64,000 bases of DNA from Streptomyces sp. Tue6028 (GCF_002300165.1 NZ_MLCE01000022.1:164928-228927); one strand, 5' to 3'. Shown: positions 26,548-35,357, counted from the stretch's first letter. Notes: generated from the letters alone by a model not told the origin. Numbers and translations: made by a program.

Positions 26548-27279
26548 TCAGTACGCCCCGTTGACGTTGTCGATCGAGCCGTACTTCGCCGCGGCGTAGT
26601 TGCAGGCGGCCGTGATGTTCGCGACCGGGTCGTACGGGTCCATGGAGGTGCCGGCGACGTGGTACGCCTTGAAGGTGGGGTCGATCACCTGGAGGAGCCC
26701 CTTCGAGGGGATGCCGGCCTTGGCGTTGGAGTCCCAGTTGTTGATGGCGCGGGGGTTGCCGGAGGACTCGCGCATCACGTTGCGGTGGATGCCGTAGTAC
26801 GTGCCGGGTATGCGCTTCTTGGCCATGATGTCCAGGGAGTGCTTGATCCAGCCGTCGAGGTTGTTGGCGTACGTCTTGCCGGAGGAGGGAGCCGCTGCCG
26901 CCGGTGCGGCCTTGGTCAGCGGGGACACCACGCCGGTCGCGAGGTTCTTCGTGCCCACCGTCAGCACCAGTCCCGGGCGCAGGTGGGCGGCGTCGGGGCC
27001 GATGACGGCCTTGTTCGCGTCGTACAGGGCCTGCCAGCCACCGCTCGACGGGTTCTTCTTCGCGACGGTCTGGAGGGTGTCGCCGGCGACCACGGTGTAG
27101 GTGAGGAGCTGTACCTGGGGGACGGTCGCCTGGACGGTCTGTGTCGTGGTGGCGGCCTGGGCGCCGGTGGCGCTCAGGAGGGGGAGTGCGAGGGCGACTC
27201 CGCCCACACCGGCGGCGAGCACGCCACGGGTGATGAGGGGGCTGGTCCTGAAGCGGCGGTTCATGAGTCGTCCGGACAT
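26548..27279 (-). CDS. Secreted LysM + transglycosylase (SLT/Rpf-like) protein
   Basis: Predicted exported peptidoglycan hydrolase of 243 residues. Residues 1-42 are a long signal peptide (cleavage near AQAA). Residues 60-109 are a LysM domain (YTVVAGDTLQTVAKK, GWQALYDANKAVIGPDAAHL, RPGLVLTVG). Residues 145-243 are a transglycosylase domain with the probable catalytic Glu171 in RESSGNPRAINNWDSNA and the motif SKGLLQVIDPTF. The start ATG 27279 is preceded by GGAGAGGAAACCGCC; the longer open frame upstream is the riboswitch leader, not protein. Expression is expected to fall when c-di-AMP binds the leader, as for other actinobacterial cell-wall hydrolases. Role: wall remodelling during growth, sporulation or germination. 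Confidence 0.9.
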   Translation of the reverse strand: MSGRLMNRRFRTSPLITRGVLAAGVGGVALALPLLSATGAQAATTTQTVQATVPQVQLLTYTVVAGDTLQTVAKKNPSSGGWQALYDANKAVIGPDAAHLRPGLVLTVGTKNLATGVVSPLTKAAPAAAAPSSGKTYANNLDGWIKHSLDIMAKKRIPGTYYGIHRNVMRESSGNPRAINNWDSNAKAGIPSKGLLQVIDPTFKAYHVAGTSMDPYDPVANITAACNYAAAKYGSIDNVNGAY

Positions 27280-27294
27280 GGCGGTTTCCTCTCC

Positions 27295-27470
27295 TGCGCC
27301 TGCGAGGTGAGCTGTCGGGTTCGGGCGGGGAGGTGCCCGGCCGCGCTCTCTGTGCGGCTTGACCCCTAGTCGTTCCGGTTTGTCCCGGATCGACGGCTTG
27401 CCTGGGTTCCCCCGCTCCTGCCGTGTGTGCGTGGGTGGGTGGGTCCGGGCGGCGGCAGGATTCGGCGATC
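27295..27470 (-). promoter_or_regulatory. ydaO/yuaA-type c-di-AMP riboswitch
   Basis: The - strand leader of the LysM gene carries, in order, CGCCGAATCCTGCCG, GGAGCGGGGGAACCCA, GGGGTCAA, GGGCACCTCCCCGCCCG and AACCCGACAGCTCACCTCGC, closed by GGCG pairing with the opening CGCC. This is the conserved order of the ydaO motif (compare the Thermoanaerobacter aptamer, which has GCCGAAUCC, GGAGGAACC, GGGGUUAAUC, CACCCGACAGCUAACUC). The ribosome site follows within 20 bases of the closing stem. In Streptomyces such switches control wall hydrolases, with ligand turning expression off. Confidence 0.9.
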
Positions 27471-27698
27471 CGCCCGGGATCGACGTGAACGTATGCGAGA
27501 GCACATGTCGGGAACAAGGTCTGAATTTCGGACGAAGATCGCTTTCGCCTGATTAAGGCGGTGTCAATACGTCCGATTCAACCGGAATTGGATCCTCAAC
27601 TTGCCTTTAGCGAAGGGATCGTGTGAAGACGGCGTAAATTCCCGGACAAGGGCGCACGTGACCCAACTCACGAGACCAAGGCCAACTAAAGCGGCAAG
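27471..27698. other. AT-richer promoter region upstream of the riboswitch
   Basis: This is distinctly poorer in GC than its surroundings. On the - strand it contains a TTGACA (27562-27567) and the small hairpin CGCCTTAATCAGGCG, but no -10 at good spacing that I would defend. It should hold the promoter of the LysM transcript. No gene seen. Confidence 0.4.
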
Positions 27699-27806
27699 GC
27701 GGGCAACTCGGACATCGCGCCTCGGTGAGCTATGGGTATGAGTCGGACAACTCGGACATCAGGGCATGGTGAGCCGGGAGTCACAAGTCGGGCAACTCGG
27801 GCAGGG
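27699..27806. repeat. Three imperfect copies of an 18-20 bp direct repeat
   Basis: CGGGCAACTCGGACATCG (27700-27717), TCGGACAACTCGGACATCA (27743-27761) and TCGGGCAACTCGGGCAGG (27788-27805), spaced about 45 bases apart between the divergent-side flank of the LysM leader and the stop of the hydrolase gene. Regular spacing suggests either a minisatellite remnant or repeated protein-binding sites. Confidence 0.6.
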
Positions 27807-27880
27807 TGTGAGGGTTTCCGTGGGGCCGGGCGGCCGTGCATCCGGCCGCCCCGGCGGGCAGGGCCGGGGTGGCGGCGGGC

Positions 27881-29932
27881 CTAGCCCGCCGTGCGCGGGA
27901 TCCGCTTCTCCCACGTCCGATGGAAGACCACCTCGTCGCCGTCCTTGCAGACGACCTCGTCGGAGGCGATGAACTCCCCTTCGGAGCAGGCGAGTTCCGA
28001 TCGCGTCGTCACCCGGGCGTCCCAGGCGAGGACGGGGCGGTGGAAGCGGACCGACCAGGTCGATCGGGCGCGCGCCGACAAGGGGCCGGATTCGTCGATC
28101 GTGTACGACTCCTTGACGTCTTCGGTGACTTCGAGGCCGTCCGGGTGGATACGGGTGCTTTCGCGACGGGGGTCGGTCTCCAGGCGCCACTCGCCCTTGG
28201 CGACGTCGTGCACGAGGAGCCGTTCGGGGCGTGGCTCGTCCAGCGTCGCGGGGGAGACCGCGCCGAGGGGTGCGGACTGCTCCGGCTCCTCGAAGGCGAT
28301 CGCCGGGTCCGACTCCCGTGCCCTTACCGGGAGTTCGAGGACGCCGGCCGCCGGGTCCAGGGTGAAGCCGGTCTCCGGACCGGGCTGGGGCCAGACCCAC
28401 GGCCAGTACGCGGAGGAGACGGCGAGCCGGACGTGATGCCCGGGCGGGAACGCGTGACCGATGGCGTCCAGCTCGACGAGCACGTCCTCCGTCGCGCCCG
28501 GCACCCACGCCGTGGCGCGGTCGCTGCCGTGGCGCGCCGACAGGTTCAGCACGCCCCGGGTGACGAGCGTCGAGGCGCCGTCGGGAGCCACGTCGCACAG
28601 CCGGGCGATCACCTGGCCCCGGGGGGAGTGTGACGTGAGCCGCAGCCGGACCGCCGGGCGGCCCAGGACCCAGGTCTCCTCCGTGACCTCGAACTCGAAG
28701 CAGACCGACCGGGCGTCCTCCTCCCGCTGGTCCGGGGGCAGGTCGGCGTCGTGGCCGTGCGGGACGGTGCGGCCCGCGTCCACCCCGGTGTGCTGCGGTG
28801 AGCGCACCGCCACCGGATCGCCCTGGAGCGCGTAGGTGACCCAGGTCACGGAGGGTGACGGCCAGACGTGATCACCCACCCAGCGGCCGGTGATCACCGG
28901 GTACGTCGTCGCCGGGGGGCGCGCGTCCATGACGTACGAGCGCAGGAGCGGTTCCGCCATGATGCCGCCGGGGCCGGGGCCGGGGCCGGGGCCGGGGCCG
29001 GGGTCGGGGCCGGGCGTCGCCGGGGTGCGCAGCCAGTGGTCCCACCAGCGCAGGGTCTCCTGGAGGAAGCCGATCGCCGGGCCGGGCGGCCGGCCGCGGT
29101 CGGGGTACTGGTGCGACCACGGGCCGATCACTCCGCGTACGCGATCGGGTGGCAGGTGCTCGACCAGACGCAGCACCGTGTCGCGGTACGGGTCGTGCCA
29201 GCCGCCGACCGCCAGGACCGCCGCCCGGATCGCTCGGTAGTCCTCGCGGACGCTCCCGTGGCGCCAGTACGCGTCCCGGGTCTGGTGCTCCAGCCAGGTG
29301 TGGACCGGCGGCTCCACCGCCTGGAGCCGCTTCACCCACATGTCCCGCCACATCACCTCGCCCACGTGCGCCGGGTCCGGGGGAAGGGCGGCGGAGGCGA
29401 GCGTCGCGGCCGACCGGGCGTGCAGGCCGGCGGCCCGTACGGAACCTCCCGCGTAGTGGACGTCGTTGTCGTAGCGGTCGTCCGTCGAGCAGACCGCGAC
29501 GACCGCCTTGAGCGGCTCGGGTGCGAGGGCCGCGATCCGGAGAGAGCCGAAGCCGCCCCAGGAGATGCCGAACATGCCGACGCTTCCCGTGCACCAGGGC
29601 TGGGCGGCCAGCCAGTTGACCACCGCCACGCCGTCGTCCAGTTCCTCCTGTGCCTGCGCGTCCGCCGGCATGCCCTCCGAATTGCCGTGCCCGCGGGTGT
29701 CCACGCGGACGGAGGCGTAGCCGTGGCCCGCGTACCAGGGGTGGCGCTGCCAGTCGCGGGGCGCGGTCCGGTCCGTGAGGCGGTGCGGAAGATATTCGAG
29801 GAGAGCGGGTACGCGTTCCTCGGTCAGCGGGCGCCAGACGCGCGCGTACAGACGGGTGCCGTCCGGGAGGGGGATCCAGAGGTCCTCGTGGGCGGTCTCG
29901 CACGGGAAGGACGTACGGATGTGCATGATCAT
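27881..29932 (-). CDS. CocE/NonD-type serine hydrolase (X-Pro dipeptidyl-peptidase family S15)
   Basis: About 683 residues. The alpha/beta-hydrolase core has the nucleophile Ser124 in GISWGGF, Asp247 in GGWHDPY and His274 in GPWSHQ, in the order and spacing of the CocE/PepX catalytic triad; DTRGHGNSEG precedes it. The C-terminal half is the beta-rich jelly-roll domain of CocE (TWVLGRPAVRLRLTSHSP, FPPGHHVRLAVSSAYWPW). A GPGPGP insert of six-base DNA repeats lies near residue 305. Start MIMHIRTSF (ATG 29932) is preceded by GGGAG; the open frame continues 90 codons upstream with low-complexity residues. It likely hydrolyses an ester or amide; no signal peptide with this start. Substrate unknown. 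Confidence 0.88.
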   Translation of the reverse strand: MIMHIRTSFPCETAHEDLWIPLPDGTRLYARVWRPLTEERVPALLEYLPHRLTDRTAPRDWQRHPWYAGHGYASVRVDTRGHGNSEGMPADAQAQEELDDGVAVVNWLAAQPWCTGSVGMFGISWGGFGSLRIAALAPEPLKAVVAVCSTDDRYDNDVHYAGGSVRAAGLHARSAATLASAALPPDPAHVGEVMWRDMWVKRLQAVEPPVHTWLEHQTRDAYWRHGSVREDYRAIRAAVLAVGGWHDPYRDTVLRLVEHLPPDRVRGVIGPWSHQYPDRGRPPGPAIGFLQETLRWWDHWLRTPATPGPDPGPGPGPGPGPGGIMAEPLLRSYVMDARPPATTYPVITGRWVGDHVWPSPSVTWVTYALQGDPVAVRSPQHTGVDAGRTVPHGHDADLPPDQREEDARSVCFEFEVTEETWVLGRPAVRLRLTSHSPRGQVIARLCDVAPDGASTLVTRGVLNLSARHGSDRATAWVPGATEDVLVELDAIGHAFPPGHHVRLAVSSAYWPWVWPQPGPETGFTLDPAAGVLELPVRARESDPAIAFEEPEQSAPLGAVSPATLDEPRPERLLVHDVAKGEWRLETDPRRESTRIHPDGLEVTEDVKESYTIDESGPLSARARSTWSVRFHRPVLAWDARVTTRSELACSEGEFIASDEVVCKDGDEVVFHRTWEKRIPRTAG

Positions 29933-30468
29933 CGCGCTCCCGGGCCCGGCGGAGCCGTGGGACTCGGGCGGTTCGGCACGGTCGTGGGGCGTGGCCTGTC
30001 CGGGCGGCCCGGCGGGCCCTTGCGGTGCGTGGGGCGCGCGCGGTGCGTGGGAGTGACCTCGGTGGGCGGCGCCGTGCGCGGCGTCCATCGAGGGGTTGTG
30101 TTCCGCCGTGTGCGTGCGTCCGGCCAGGTGATGCCCACCGGTCGGCGACGAGGGCCGGCTGCCGGGCTCGACTCGGCGCAGGTTCGGGACACGGTCACCC
30201 ACTTCCGGTTACATCGGAACGTATCGCCACATGTCGCCGGGTATCGGCTGATCGCGAACATACCGTTGGTGATCGGATACCGCCCGGGCATGGAGGTACC
30301 TCCTGCCGGAGCCAAGTCGGCCGGGGGACGGTGGGCGCTCGTGGTGATCGAAACGTGACCGGATACGCTGACTTGAGTGATGGCAGCGACACATCGACAA
30401 ACCGTGTCATCGACCGAATGATCGACCGAGTTTCGCCATGTGATCGTCAGCAGACAGGAGAACCTCTC
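29933..30468. other. Intergenic region between divergent hydrolase and polyprenyl synthase genes
   Basis: A 536-base gap. The left part is GC-rich and could encode an N-terminal extension of the hydrolase, though codons are low-complexity. From about 30190 the composition becomes AT-richer and should contain promoters for both genes. The perfect 12-bp palindrome GGAGGTACCTCC lies at 30292-30303. I see no credible separate gene. Confidence 0.5.
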
Positions 30469-31479
30469 GTGACCGTCGTCGGGCCGTTCGGGCTGAGCGT
30501 GCGGGACCAGGCTCTCGAAGCCGATGTCCAGGCCGGATTGGCGGCTGTCGAGGAGGGTTTGCTCGAAGCCACCAAGAGCGAGGTCCCCTTCATCACGGAA
30601 GCCGCCCAGCACCTCGTGCGGGCCGGCGGGAAGCGGTTCCGGCCGCTCCTCGTGACGCTCGCCGCGCAGTTCGGTGATCCCTACGCGCCGGGCGTCGTGC
30701 CCTCGGCGGTGGTCGTCGAGCTCACCCACCTCGCCACGCTGTACCACGACGACGTGATGGACGAGGCGGACGTGCGGCGCGGGGTGCCGAGCGCCAACAC
30801 TCGCTGGGGCAACTCGGTCGCCGTCCTGACCGGCGACTTCCTCTTCGCCCGCGCCTCCTACATCCTGGCCGACCTCGGGCCCGAGGCGGTCCGTATCCAG
30901 GCCGAGGCCTTCGAACGGCTGGTCACCGGCCAGATCCTGGAGACCGCCGGGCCGCGCGACGGGCGCGACCCGGTCGATCACTACCTCGACGTCCTGAGCG
31001 GCAAGACCGGTTCGCTGGTCGCCGTCGCCTGCCGGTTCGGCGCGATGATGTCGGGCGCCGACGAGACGGTCGTCGACGTGCTCACCCAGTACGGGGAGCG
31101 TCTCGGTGTCGCCTTCCAGCTCGCGGACGACGTGCTGGACATCGCGTCCGACTCGCACGAGTCCGGCAAGACGCCCGGCACGGACCTGCGCGAGGGCATC
31201 CCCACGCTTCCGGTGCTCCGGCTGCGTGAGCGCGCGGAGCGGCTCGGGCTCGCGGACGACATCGCCCTGTGCGAGCTGCTCGACTCCGACCTCACCGACG
31301 ACGCCCGGCACGCCGAGGCGCTGGCCCGGCTGCGGTCCCACCCGGCCCTGGAGCAGGCGCGGCGGGACACCGTGCGGTACGCGGAGGAGGCGCGTGCGGC
31401 GCTGGCTCCGTTGCCGGAGTGTGCTGCCAAGGCGGCGCTCGTGGAGCTGGTGGACGCGGTGGTGCACCGGGCCGGCTGA
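30469..31479 (+). CDS. Long-chain polyprenyl diphosphate synthase
   Basis: All-trans prenyl transferase of about 336 residues that extends farnesyl/geranylgeranyl diphosphate with IPP. First aspartate-rich motif DDVMD at residues 94-98 in HLATLYHDDVMDEADVRRG, second LADDVLDIASD near residue 220, plus GGKRFRPLL near 53 and KTGSLVAVACRFGA. Residues before the first DDxxD are small (LATLY), consistent with long products. It probably makes the side chain of menaquinone, the quinone used by the complex I encoded upstream; whether hepta-, octa- or nonaprenyl cannot be read. Start GTG 30469 with AGGAGAACCTCTC; upstream in-frame extension rejected. Confidence 0.92.
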   Translation: MTVVGPFGLSVRDQALEADVQAGLAAVEEGLLEATKSEVPFITEAAQHLVRAGGKRFRPLLVTLAAQFGDPYAPGVVPSAVVVELTHLATLYHDDVMDEADVRRGVPSANTRWGNSVAVLTGDFLFARASYILADLGPEAVRIQAEAFERLVTGQILETAGPRDGRDPVDHYLDVLSGKTGSLVAVACRFGAMMSGADETVVDVLTQYGERLGVAFQLADDVLDIASDSHESGKTPGTDLREGIPTLPVLRLRERAERLGLADDIALCELLDSDLTDDARHAEALARLRSHPALEQARRDTVRYAEEARAALAPLPECAAKAALVELVDAVVHRAG

Positions 31480-31818
31480 CCTGGTCCTTCGGGCCCGGTC
31501 CACGTTCTGGCCACGGCCCCCCTCGCCCCTGGCCCTCGTTCGCGCCTTTGCCCCGGTCCACGCTCGGCTCGTGGCCTGCTCTTGGGCCCGGGCCGGCTTT
31601 CCGTGCCCTCTGATCGGCCTGGACGGCCTCGTCCTCAAGCGCCGGACGGGCTGAATCGTCGTGCTCGGTTCCCAGGTGTTTCGGCGCGTTCGGGGCTCAC
31701 CCGGGAGTGTGACGTGTGTCACTTGGCTGGAATGAGTCCAGGGTCAGATCATGTCCGTACTCATGCCCAGAAGCTGACGCAGGGGGCGTCGGCTGAAGTA
31801 CGGGGAGAAAACAGAATC
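31480..31818. other. Intergenic region before the CHRD gene
   Basis: A 339-base gap. It contains an interspersed Streptomyces-type repeat (31625-31654) and, at 31709-31722, the inverted repeat GTGAC-GTGT-GTCAC about 97 bases before the next start, a plausible operator. No gene or RNA recognised. Confidence 0.45.
31625..31654 (+). repeat. Dispersed streptomycete intergenic repeat
   Basis: Contains CCTCAAGCGCCGGACGGGCT preceded by GGCCTCGT. I recognise close forms of this string from many intergenic sites in Streptomyces genomes; only one copy is in this window. Function unknown, perhaps linked to transcription ends. Confidence 0.5.
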
Positions 31819-32835
31819 ATGGGATCGAACGCCACGATCAGTACGCGTCGCAAGGGTCTGATCCTGACCGGTGTCACGGTCGCCGCCGCGGCCGGTATCG
31901 CCGCCGCCGTCATCCCGGCGGTCGCCGACAGCGGCAGTCACCGTGAAGACCGCGGCACGAGCCACTCCGCGCACGGCGACCGGACCATCGTCACGCAGAG
32001 CGGCGTCATGGGAGGCAGCGGCGGCACCATCCTCGCCACCAGCCTGCGCGGCGCCAACGAGGTGCCCGTCCAGGGCGGCCCCGCCGTCGGCGACAAGGAC
32101 GGCGCGGCCCTGGAGTTCATCAAGGTCAAGGGCAACAAGGTGTCCGTCGCCGTGACCTGGCGCGGCACCGGCAGGCCGACCCTGCTCCACATCCACCAGG
32201 GCGCCAAGGGCACCAACGGCGGTGTCAAGGTCGACTTCACCGGGCTGCTCGGCAAGATCAGGCACCACAGCGTCGTCGGCACCGTCGAGGTCGAGGACGC
32301 GGCCCTGCTCGACGCGCTGAAGACCGACCCCGGTTCCTTCTACGCCAATCTGCACACCGCCGAGTTCCCCGGCGGCGCCGTCCGCGGCCAGCTCCACAAG
32401 GTCACCGGCACCTTCGACTTCCACAACGTCCTGGACAACTTCCAGGCCTCGGTGGTCCGGGGCAGGCAGATCTACGAGTGCAAGACCGCCGAGGACGGCG
32501 GCCGGGCCTTCGTCCAGCGCGACGTCTCGGCCCGGCTCGGCGGCCACATCGCCCACTCGTTCGTGAAGCCCGGCTCCGGGACGCCGCAGTGGGTCGCGCC
32601 CGACGGCAGCGCCGTCACCGGCGCGTTGATCTCCAAGACCCCGAACGGCGACAAGAACATCCCCGAGCTGGACCTCAAGGCCACCGGCTCCGGCAAGCAC
32701 CGTGGTCTGCTGGCCGGGACGCAGGAGATCCTCCGCCTCAACACCGTGGGCGGCGTGGCACCCGCCGGGTCCTGCACGCCGGGCACCGTGGTGGGCGTGC
32801 CCTACCAGGCGGACTACGTGTTCGTGCAGCGCTGA
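31819..32835 (+). CDS. Secreted CHRD-DUF3455 fusion protein
   Basis: Exported protein of 338 residues. A signal peptide of about 37 residues starts with a twin-arginine-like TRRKGLILTG. Residues 70-195 are a CHRD domain (GANEVPVQGG, TLLHIHQGAKGTNGGVKVDF, DPGSFYANLHTAEFPGGAVRGQL). Residues 205-338 match DUF3455 (RGRQIYECK, PQWVAPDGSAVTG, LRLNTVGGVAPAGSC, VGVPYQADYVFVQ). Each domain usually occurs alone; here they share one chain. The function of either is not established, though CHRD was first noted in chordin and is thought to be a beta-rich binding module. GGGGAG precedes ATG 31819. A single gene with hairpins after it. Confidence 0.87.
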   Translation: MGSNATISTRRKGLILTGVTVAAAAGIAAAVIPAVADSGSHREDRGTSHSAHGDRTIVTQSGVMGGSGGTILATSLRGANEVPVQGGPAVGDKDGAALEFIKVKGNKVSVAVTWRGTGRPTLLHIHQGAKGTNGGVKVDFTGLLGKIRHHSVVGTVEVEDAALLDALKTDPGSFYANLHTAEFPGGAVRGQLHKVTGTFDFHNVLDNFQASVVRGRQIYECKTAEDGGRAFVQRDVSARLGGHIAHSFVKPGSGTPQWVAPDGSAVTGALISKTPNGDKNIPELDLKATGSGKHRGLLAGTQEILRLNTVGGVAPAGSCTPGTVVGVPYQADYVFVQR

Positions 32836-32848
32836 CCCCGCAGGCCGC

Positions 32849-32930
32849 CGCGCCCGGCCCGGTGCCGGGCGCGACGGCCCGTCGGCCGGGCGGTGTCTCC
32901 CTGAACCCCTACGGGTCGGGGGAGACACCG
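32849..32930 (+). terminator. Double hairpin after the CHRD gene
   Basis: Hairpin 1 is a 10-bp stem, 32849-32873 (CGCGCCCGGC paired around CCGGT). Hairpin 2 at 32891-32930 has an 11-bp stem CGGTGTCTCCC/GGGAGACACCG enclosing a smaller ACCC-CTAC-GGGT stem. They begin 14 bases after the stop. Confidence 0.75.
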
Positions 32931-33108
32931 CCTCCCCGCGTCATACCGCAGGAGTACGCGGAGTTGAGTCCGGGGTCTGACGCTTCCCTCCGGCCGATTT
33001 GGTCAGATGGATAACACCACTCCTCACCGGTTCGGGTGAGAATGGCGGCTTAGGAGTGGAGAAGGGCACGACGGTAGGGCCGCCGCCGACGACGGAGGTA
33101 AGGCACAC

Positions 33109-34323
33109 ATGGCACCGTACGAATCCGACGACAGCACGAAGGCCGACGAGGCCGAGGACGTGCGCTCCGGGCGGCGCAAGGCCGCCAGGTATGTCGTCCC
33201 GGTCGCGGTGGTGGGGGTGGCGGCGGCGACCATCGGGCTGGTCCCGGCACTCGCCGACTCCGGGGACCCCGACCTGCCGAAGGTCACCGCGCAGCAGCTC
33301 ATCGAGAAGATCGCCAAGTCCGACGTCCAGCAGGTGTCCGGCACGGTCAAGATCAGCACCGATCTCGGACTGCCCGACCTGGGCGGTCTGGCGAGCGGCA
33401 TCGCCTCCGGCGCCGCCGAGGGCGACGGCGGCTCCTCCGCCGACCCGCAGTCCAAGCTCCTCGAACTGGCCTCCGGCACGCACACGCTGCGCGTCGCCGC
33501 CGACGGCCCGGACAAGGGCAGGATCTCCCTTCTGGACAGCGCGGCCGAGTACAGCGTCATCCACAACGGCGACGACGTATGGGCGTACGACAGCAAGTCG
33601 AACGAGGCCTACCACGCGACCGCGCCCCGGTCCGAGGAGAAGAAGGGCAAGGCGCCCGAGGACGTCCCGGCCACGCCCAAGGACTTCGCGGAGGAAGCGC
33701 TGAAGGCGGTCGACGACACGACCTCCGTGACCGTCGACGGCACCGCCCAGATCGCGGGCCGGGACGCGTACCGGCTGGTCATCAAGCCGAAGCAGTCCGG
33801 TTCCACGGTCGGCGCGATCAGCATCGGGGTGGACGCGAAGACGGGCCTGCCGCTGAAGTTCACGCTGACGCCGGCGAGCGGCGGCGCGGCCGTCGTCGAC
33901 GCGGGCTTCACCAAGGTCGACTTCTCCGCGCCGGCCGCGTCGACGTTCGACTTCACCCCGCCGAAGGGCGCGAAGGTCACCGAGGCCGACGAGTCGAAGG
34001 CTCCGGAGCACTCCCGGAAGTCCGGCGAGGACTTCGGCATGGGGCTCGGTGAGGGACTCGGCGGACTGAAGACCATCGGCAAGGGCTGGAACTCGATCGC
34101 CGAGTTCGACACGGGCGGCCAGGGCATGCCGTCGGGCTCGTCCGGCAACAGCGACGTCGACGGGTTCCTGAACTCCCTCGGCGACCACGTCTCCGGCAAG
34201 TTCGGCTCGGGTACGGTCTTCTCGACCCGCCTGGTCAACGCGCTGATCACGGACGACGGCAAGGTGTACGCCGGTGCCGTCACCAAGGACGCCCTGGTGA
34301 AGGCGGCCGACGCCGCCCACTGA
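33109..34323 (+). CDS. LolA-like/DUF2092-type membrane-anchored protein
   Basis: A 404-residue protein with a cytoplasmic N-terminus, a single membrane segment near residues 28-49 (YVVPVAVVGVAAATIGLVPA), then an outside beta-rich domain. Patterns such as QVSGTVKISTDLGLPDL, HTLRVAADGPDKGRISLL, NGDDVWAYDSKSNEAYH and AGRDAYRLVIKPKQ match LolA-like lipoprotein-carrier or sigma-E-regulatory MucB/RseB-type folds. A monoderm has no outer membrane, so the carrier role may be different (for example lipid or lipoprotein handling, or sensing). GGAGGT precedes ATG 33109. It lies 32 bases upstream of an ABC exporter, and so is likely part of the same function. Confidence 0.75.
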   Translation: MAPYESDDSTKADEAEDVRSGRRKAARYVVPVAVVGVAAATIGLVPALADSGDPDLPKVTAQQLIEKIAKSDVQQVSGTVKISTDLGLPDLGGLASGIASGAAEGDGGSSADPQSKLLELASGTHTLRVAADGPDKGRISLLDSAAEYSVIHNGDDVWAYDSKSNEAYHATAPRSEEKKGKAPEDVPATPKDFAEEALKAVDDTTSVTVDGTAQIAGRDAYRLVIKPKQSGSTVGAISIGVDAKTGLPLKFTLTPASGGAAVVDAGFTKVDFSAPAASTFDFTPPKGAKVTEADESKAPEHSRKSGEDFGMGLGEGLGGLKTIGKGWNSIAEFDTGGQGMPSGSSGNSDVDGFLNSLGDHVSGKFGSGTVFSTRLVNALITDDGKVYAGAVTKDALVKAADAAH

Positions 34324-34355
34324 GTCCCCCGCAGCCGAGCGAACCGAGGGAGCCC

Positions 34356-35357
34356 ATGGAGGAGCTGTCCGCCGCCGAGTCCGACCGGACGGACGACACG
34401 GGTGGCGCGGGCGCCGTGCCCGCCGAGGACGCGGTGATCGCCACCCGCGCCCTCACCAAGCGCTACCGCGGCGGACAGCTCGCCGTCGACGGTCTGGACC
34501 TGACCGTCCCGGCGGGCAGCGTCTTCGGCTTCCTCGGGCCCAACGGCTCCGGCAAGACCACCACCATCCGCATGCTGATGGGCCTGATCGAGCCGACCTC
34601 GGGCACGGCGCGCGTCCTGGGGCGGCCGATGCCCCGTGCCACACGCGCCGTGCTCCCCCAGGTCGGGGCCCTCATCGAGGGCCCCGCGCTGTACGGCTTC
34701 CTCTCGGGGCGCGACAACCTGATGCGGTACGACGCCGCCGACCCGACGGCCGACCCGCGCACTCGGCGCACCCGTGTCGCGGACGCCCTCGACCGGGTCG
34801 GCCTCACCGCGGCGGCGGGCAAGAAGGCCAAGGCGTACTCGCTGGGCATGAAACAGCGGCTCGGGCTCGCCGCGGCGCTGCTCCAGTCGCGCCGCCTGCT
34901 CGTCCTGGACGAGCCGACCAACGGCCTGGATCCGCAGGGCATGCGGGAGATCCGGGCCCTCGTGCGTGAGCTGGCCTCCGACGGCACGACCGTGTTCCTG
35001 TCCTCGCACCTGCTCGACGAGATCGAGCAGGTGTGCACGCATGCCGCCGTGATGGCGCAGGGACGGCTGGTCGTCCAAGGCGCGGTGGCCGACCTCGCCG
35101 CCGGTGCGCGGGGCCGGCTGGTGGTGACCACCCCGGACCCGGGCGACGCGGCGCGCGTGCTGAAGGAACAGGGCGTGGCGGATCTCGTGGTGACCGAGAC
35201 GGGGGTGACGGCCGAGCCCCCGGACCGTGAACTCGCCGAGCTCAACGCCGCGTTGGTGACGGCGGGCGTACGGGTCCGCGGCTTCGGGGTGGAACGGGCC
35301 TCCCTGGAGGACGCGTTCGTGGCGCTGACGGGGGAGGGGTTCGATGTCGCGGGCTGA
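34356..35357 (+). CDS. ABC exporter ATPase (ABC-2 type)
   Basis: ATPase of 333 residues, in the family that pairs with ABC-2 permeases for drugs, lipids or polymers. Walker A GPNGSGKTT (near residues 62-70), signature YSLGMKQRLG (a common variant of LSGGQ in this group), Walker B LLVLDEPTNGLDP, then the switch region SSHLLDEIEQ. A C-terminal accessory domain (residues 250-333) is typical of the DrrA/CcmA-like branch. The first 30 residues are an acidic extension. It overlaps the permease gene by 14 bases. Confidence 0.9.
   Translation: MEELSAAESDRTDDTGGAGAVPAEDAVIATRALTKRYRGGQLAVDGLDLTVPAGSVFGFLGPNGSGKTTTIRMLMGLIEPTSGTARVLGRPMPRATRAVLPQVGALIEGPALYGFLSGRDNLMRYDAADPTADPRTRRTRVADALDRVGLTAAAGKKAKAYSLGMKQRLGLAAALLQSRRLLVLDEPTNGLDPQGMREIRALVRELASDGTTVFLSSHLLDEIEQVCTHAAVMAQGRLVVQGAVADLAAGARGRLVVTTPDPGDAARVLKEQGVADLVVTETGVTAEPPDRELAELNAALVTAGVRVRGFGVERASLEDAFVALTGEGFDVAG

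Noticed and set aside
30025..30468. Upstream extension of the polyprenyl synthase frame
   Set aside because: The added residues are Arg/Gly-rich without similarity; GTG 30469 has AGGAG and begins the conserved N-terminus.
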